Source: Verrucomicrobiota bacterium
GTDB taxonomy: Bacteria > Verrucomicrobiota > Verrucomicrobiia > CAIQCK01
NCBI GenBank assembly: GCA_016222825.1
Contig: JACRQF010000003.1
Coordinates: 62,001 to 126,000 of the forward strand
Direction of reading: 5' to 3'
DNA: 64,000 nucleotides
The notes beneath the pieces are model-generated. The model had not been told where the DNA came from, made no database searches, and was given only the letters and a program-made list of their open reading frames with translations. Below, one piece after another: positions 60,323 to 64,000 of the stretch. A program made the translations under genes and the position numbers. How positions within the stretch are numbered: position 1 is the stretch's first letter; each line of letters begins with the position of its first letter.

Positions 60323-62029
60323 GTGAAACGGATTCTCATCATCCTGGCCGCGCTGGCGCTCGCGGCCCCTGCGAGGGGCGACGTGGCCGGCGCGGACGCC
60401 GTCGCGCGCGACATCAAGTGGCAGATCAAGAATCTCGGCGATGATTCCGCGGTGCTGCGCGATCTGGCGATGCAGAAAGTGGCGCGCTACGGCATGACCG
60501 CGGCCGATGCGCTGGTGCGCGCGCTGACGACCGCGCCGCCGGCGGCGCTGCCGCACGTGCGCGAGTTGCTGGCACGCCTGCCGCTGACCAGTCCCGACGA
60601 TCCGCCGGAGGTGGCGAAGGCGCTGCAAAACTACAGCCAGTTGCAGGCCAGCAGCCGCCAGGAAACCGGCTACCGGCTGACGGCGCTGCCGATCGAAAAA
60701 TCCGCGCCCGCGCTGCTGCGCCTCATCGCCTACGAGCCGAATGAATTCGTCGCATGGCAGTTGGCAGTCCGGATGCGGCCGTGGGTGTCGAAGTGCCGCG
60801 ACATGATTCTCGCCGCGCATCTGCCGCCCCGGCCGGCGACGTTGCGCCTCCTGGCGTGGGCGAAGCCGGATCGCGCTGTCGAGCGGATGGAGCAGGCTTG
60901 GGCGTTGGCGCGCGAGCGGCTGAAGGCCGGCGGTGACACGGAGTCCGCCGGCTTGCTGAGCCTCGTCACCACAGAGCTGACGACGCTGTATCGGCAGAAA
61001 AAACAATACGACATCATCGAAACCTGCTGGCGGCAGGTGGCCGACGAAACCAAGGATCCGAACGCTGCGTTGAACCTGCTGGCGCTGCTGATCGAGCACA
61101 ACCAACCACAGCGCGTCGAGGCGGAGTGGAAGCATTGCGCCGGCTGGCTGGCCGGCGACCCGCGCGCGCTCTACCTGCTGGCCCGCGCCGCCGGTGCCCG
61201 TGGCGACACGCAACTGGAGCGGGACTTCATTGCGACGGCGCGTTCGTTGGCGCCGCACGATGCGGAGCAGCATCTCTTCGTCGGCACCTACCTGATGCAG
61301 CGACGCTGGCTCGACCTGGCTGCGGGCGAGTTCCAGCGCGTGCTGGACATGGTCGGCGCCGATGAAGGCGACCGCGCGTTCGAGGTCACGGCGCGGCTGC
61401 GGCTGGCTGATATCCATTCCCATCGCCGCCAGCCCGACAAGGAAGCGGAGCAACTGGACGCGGCGATTCATCTTTACAGGGTGTTTGAGGAGAAGGGCGG
61501 CGGCGCCGTCATCACCGACCAGATCAACAACCTCAAGTGCCGCCTGCTGCTGCTCGAAGCCAGCCGCCACGGCAAGAGCGGCAACCTTGCCGCGCAGGAG
61601 AAGGCGTTGCGCGAGACGCTCAAGCTCACGCCCAACCATCCCGACGCTGTCATCGCGCTGGTGGAACTGCTTCGCAAGCGCGGGGCGGCGCAGGAGGCGG
61701 CGGAATTGGTCAAGTCCTCCAGCGAGCACTATCGCACCCGCCTCGCGGAGCAGCCCGACGACGCCGAAAACCACAACAACCTCGCCTGGCTGCTCGCCAA
61801 CACCGAAACCAGCCTCGATGAGGCGCGGAAGCTCTCGCAGAAATCGCTGGAGATTCAGCCCGACACCGCTGCCTACCTCGACACGCTCGCGGAGGTCCAC
61901 CTGCGCCTCGGCCAGGCCGCGCGCGCCGTCGAGTTCCAAAAGCAGGCCGTTGAATTGGAGCCGGAGAGCCTCGACCTAGCCGACCGGCTGAAGAAGTTCG
62001 AAGCCGCCGCCGCGAAAGCCAAACCGTGA
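60323..62029 (+). CDS. Secreted TPR-repeat protein
   Basis: 568 residues from the GTG at 60323; signal peptide (cleavage ARG-DVAG). Alpha-helical throughout, with recognisable TPRs in the C-terminal half: 'ALNLLALLIEHNQPQRVEAEW', 'NLAAQEKALRETLKLTPNHPDAVIALVELLRKRG', 'NHNNLAWLLANTETSLDEARKLSQKSLEIQPDTAAYLDTLAEVHLRLGQ'. The N-terminal 250 residues resemble helical solenoid repeats of the HEAT type. The stop overlaps the next gene's GTG start (GTGA), so the two products are co-translated. Such pairs are seen in Bat-type or surface complexes, an inference here. Confidence 0.82.
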   Translation: MKRILIILAALALAAPARGDVAGADAVARDIKWQIKNLGDDSAVLRDLAMQKVARYGMTAADALVRALTTAPPAALPHVRELLARLPLTSPDDPPEVAKALQNYSQLQASSRQETGYRLTALPIEKSAPALLRLIAYEPNEFVAWQLAVRMRPWVSKCRDMILAAHLPPRPATLRLLAWAKPDRAVERMEQAWALARERLKAGGDTESAGLLSLVTTELTTLYRQKKQYDIIETCWRQVADETKDPNAALNLLALLIEHNQPQRVEAEWKHCAGWLAGDPRALYLLARAAGARGDTQLERDFIATARSLAPHDAEQHLFVGTYLMQRRWLDLAAGEFQRVLDMVGADEGDRAFEVTARLRLADIHSHRRQPDKEAEQLDAAIHLYRVFEEKGGGAVITDQINNLKCRLLLLEASRHGKSGNLAAQEKALRETLKLTPNHPDAVIALVELLRKRGAAQEAAELVKSSSEHYRTRLAEQPDDAENHNNLAWLLANTETSLDEARKLSQKSLEIQPDTAAYLDTLAEVHLRLGQAARAVEFQKQAVELEPESLDLADRLKKFEAAAAKAKP

Positions 62030-64000
62030 CCACGACCCGTTACACATTGCGCATTACGCATTACGGTCTGGCTTTCACGCTTCTGCTTGCTTGCGCCCCG
62101 CTTTGTGCCGCCGACTCCTCCTCCTCGCGCGAACTCGCCTTCAAGCAACAACACCTGCGCGAGCGTTACGAGGAGATCGAACAGCAGCTCGCGCGGCTCG
62201 GCGAACTTCTCGCCGCGAGCGATCCCGACGGCGCCGCGCGTATCCGTTCGGCGCTCAAGGCCTCGCGCGACGGCGTCGTGCTGTCGGAACTGCAGGAGGT
62301 AATCCAGTCGTTGCTGGCGAGCAAGACCAAGACCGCCGCCGAACGCCAGGCGCGCGTCGTCGAGCAGCTCCAGCGCGTGCTCCAGATGCTGCAAGGCCAG
62401 GAGCTGTCGTGGGAGGAGCTTCAGAAGCGGCTCGCCAACCTCCAGCAGCTCCGCGACGCGGTCGAGAAACTCATTGAGCGCCAGCAGAAGCTCGAAAAGC
62501 AATCCGGCGAAGCGATGAAGAGCGAGGCCGAGGGCAAGCACACCGATCCCGCCGCCCTCGACAAACAAAAAGGCGAGCAGGCCGCCACGCGGGGCGAAAC
62601 CGAGAAGACCTCCGCCGCCACCCAGCAGCCCGACAAGTTTCCTCCCGACACCGTGGACCCCAAGGCGCTCGGCCGCGCCGCCAGCGAAATGCAGAAAGCC
62701 GAGCAAGCTCTTGGCGAGCGCAAACCCAGCGACGCCAATACTCATCAGCAGCAGGCGCTCGACGAACTCCAAGCCACCATCGGTCAACTCCAGCAGCGGC
62801 TCGAAGCCGAGAAGGCCGCGCAGGCGGAGCGGATGCGCGCGGAACTCAAGGACGGCCTCAAGGCGATGCTCGAAAAACAGAAGACCGTCACCACCGCCAC
62901 CGCCGCGCTCGACAAGCAGATCGAGCCGAAGAAATCACCGCCCCGCGAAGCCGCGCTCAAGGCGGCCGGTCTCGCAGCCGACGAGGCCGCGCTCGCCGAC
63001 CGCAGCGAGGCGCTCACCAAGAAACTCCGCGACGACGGCACCACCGCCGTCTTCGGCCAGGTGCTGCAACAGACTGCCAGCCTCCTCCGCGACGCCGACG
63101 CGCGGTTGAAGAAAGTCCAGACCGGCGCGCCGGTGCAGGAAGCGCAGAAGCTGGCTGAGATGAATTTCCAGGAACTGCTCGAAGCGTTGCAGGAAGAGGA
63201 GGCGCGCCGCGCCGCGGCCGGCGGTGAAGGCGGCGGAGGTGGCGGTGGCATGTCGAAGACAATGCTGCTGCCGCCGGCGGCCGAGTTGAAGATGCTCCGC
63301 ATGTTGCAGGATCGCGTCAACCGTGGCACGCGCTCGCTCGACGAGGACCGCGCCGGCCGTGAGAAGCCCACGCCGCAGGAAACTGCCGCCGCCAAACAAC
63401 TCAGTCAGCGCGAGAAGGAAGTCGCCCAGACCACCGACGCGCTTCGCAAGAAGTGGGCCGAACTCTCCGCGCCCCGGCCCGCCGTCGGCCCCGCCGATCC
63501 GACCGCCACCGATCCGCTCAAAGAATACATGGCCAAGGCGCAACAAGATGCCAGCAATCCGCTCACGCCGGTCCACAAGGACATGCGCACCGTCGAGGAC
63601 CAGCTTGGCGAGACGGTCACCGGCAAGCCAACGCAGATCGTGCAGACCAAGATCATCCGCAGCCTCAACGATCTGATCGCGCAGGCCCAGAAGGCGCAAT
63701 CGAAGGCCGCCGCCATGCCGCAACTGCGCCGCAGGCAGCCGGCCAAGCAACCCGAGGCGTCGCCGCAGCAGGCGCAGGGCGGCAAACAACCGTCCGGCCC
63801 CGCGCAGGTTTCCACGCTGCCGGCTGGTGCTGCCACCGAGGCTGCCAAGCTTCATAAGATTTACGGCGGCAGCGATTCCGACGCATGGGGCAAACTGCCG
63901 CCGGAGGCGCGCGAGAAGTTCCTGCAAACACTGAAGGACAAGTTCCCCGACCGCTACGAGCAGATCCTCACGGAGTATTTCAAGCAACTCTCCACCTCCA
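62026..64000 (+). CDS. Coiled-coil secreted protein, partial (C-terminus outside window)
   Basis: Open from the GTG at 62026 to the window end (658 codons). It starts with a signal peptide (LAFTLLLACAPLCAA-DSS). Residues ~30-360 are long Glu/Gln/Lys/Ala heptads, a coiled coil with few breaks; a Gly-rich hinge (GGEGGGGGGM) falls near 404-413. The visible end 'WGKLPPEAREKFLQTLKDKFPDRYEQILTEYFKQLS' is a helical segment characteristic of a family of uncharacterised Planctomycete/Verrucomicrobial proteins encoded with TPR and vWA proteins. Translationally coupled to the TPR gene upstream. Confidence 0.75.
   Translation, partial: MTTTRYTLRITHYGLAFTLLLACAPLCAADSSSSRELAFKQQHLRERYEEIEQQLARLGELLAASDPDGAARIRSALKASRDGVVLSELQEVIQSLLASKTKTAAERQARVVEQLQRVLQMLQGQELSWEELQKRLANLQQLRDAVEKLIERQQKLEKQSGEAMKSEAEGKHTDPAALDKQKGEQAATRGETEKTSAATQQPDKFPPDTVDPKALGRAASEMQKAEQALGERKPSDANTHQQQALDELQATIGQLQQRLEAEKAAQAERMRAELKDGLKAMLEKQKTVTTATAALDKQIEPKKSPPREAALKAAGLAADEAALADRSEALTKKLRDDGTTAVFGQVLQQTASLLRDADARLKKVQTGAPVQEAQKLAEMNFQELLEALQEEEARRAAAGGEGGGGGGGMSKTMLLPPAAELKMLRMLQDRVNRGTRSLDEDRAGREKPTPQETAAAKQLSQREKEVAQTTDALRKKWAELSAPRPAVGPADPTATDPLKEYMAKAQQDASNPLTPVHKDMRTVEDQLGETVTGKPTQIVQTKIIRSLNDLIAQAQKAQSKAAAMPQLRRRQPAKQPEASPQQAQGGKQPSGPAQVSTLPAGAATEAAKLHKIYGGSDSDAWGKLPPEAREKFLQTLKDKFPDRYEQILTEYFKQLSTS

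Noticed and set aside
60254-61939. 561-codon minus-strand ORF opposite the TPR gene
   Set aside because: Leu/Arg/Gln/Val-rich antisense frame without a domain; the plus-strand TPR protein has a signal peptide and repeats.
1-64000. tRNA, rRNA, CRISPR arrays, integrase/att sites
   Set aside because: Intergenic regions were read for tRNA T-loop signatures, direct-repeat/spacer patterns and tyrosine recombinase genes; none was found. The 44.1-kb array has 21-bp spacing and variable spacers too short for CRISPR.

Overview
The window is GC-rich chromosomal DNA from a bacterium that looks like a Verrucomicrobiota member, most likely of the Pedosphaerales/Limisphaerales type. This is inferred from gene content, not from a marker gene. 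The evidence is secreted PQQ-like beta-propellers with N-termini of the 'NWPQWRGP' type, DUF1080-type glycan proteins, a TIGR04073 exosortase-associated pair, a TIGR03790 protein, an ECF sigma/Ser-Thr kinase operon, and DUF2950/DUF3300 envelope proteins. I found no rRNA, tRNA, CRISPR array, intact insertion sequence or prophage. Both ends cut genes: an NCS1-type permease on the left and a coiled-coil envelope protein on the right.

Layout. 1-3.7 kb: truncated permease; a membrane protein/winged-helix regulator pair behind a palindromic operator; an IspH-type gene with a membrane partner; a broken radical SAM gene. 3.7-9.8 kb: housekeeping and small envelope genes (two-gene M16 peptidase/LOG operon, SDR, coiled-coil membrane proteins, Ogt). 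8.5-14.6 kb: a secreted hydrolase and a 1592-residue heparinase-like modular protein. 14.6-20.2 kb: a block of small secreted or envelope proteins (DUF2950, DUF3300 with 108-bp tandem repeats, glycine-zipper lipoprotein, His-rich protein, DUF2934) with decayed DNA between them. 20.7-31.3 kb: RNase HI, rhamnulokinase, a small Xre regulator, FabG-like SDR, PAS histidine kinase, a secreted GH-like protein and a PQQ-like propeller. 31.4-33.5 kb: an ArgZ/AgrE-like arginine dihydrolase-ornithine cyclodeaminase fusion. 33.7-41.4 kb: duplicated small surface proteins, a second propeller, an ECF sigma - Ser/Thr kinase - phosphodiester glycosidase operon, a nucleotidyltransferase with a degraded partner, and PAP2. 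41.5-44.9 kb: a double-domain ThyX-like protein, an MBL hydrolase, then a non-coding stretch with a strict 21-bp tandem repeat. 44.9-51.1 kb: LolA-like protein, a membrane-anchored prenyltransferase/squalene-oxidase-repeat protein, twin TIGR04073 genes with separate promoters and one strong terminator, PhnP-like hydrolase, TIGR03790 and FmdB. 51.2-58 kb: ion permease, a DapA-like/epimerase pair, an AhbD-like radical SAM/SPASM enzyme, a DUF1080 protein and an AzgA-type purine permease. 58-64 kb: ECF sigma with a probable anti-sigma/membrane partner, and a TPR/coiled-coil operon running off the end.

The genes suggest a free-living heterotroph using plant or microbial polysaccharides (rhamnose, uronic-acid polymers) and purines, with a large secretome and sigma/kinase signalling. 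The observations most worth following are the 21-bp repeat array at 44108-44348, the ArgZ-like fusion, the sigma-kinase-glycosidase operon, the near-identical TIGR04073 pair, and the radical SAM and HEPN-like remnants.
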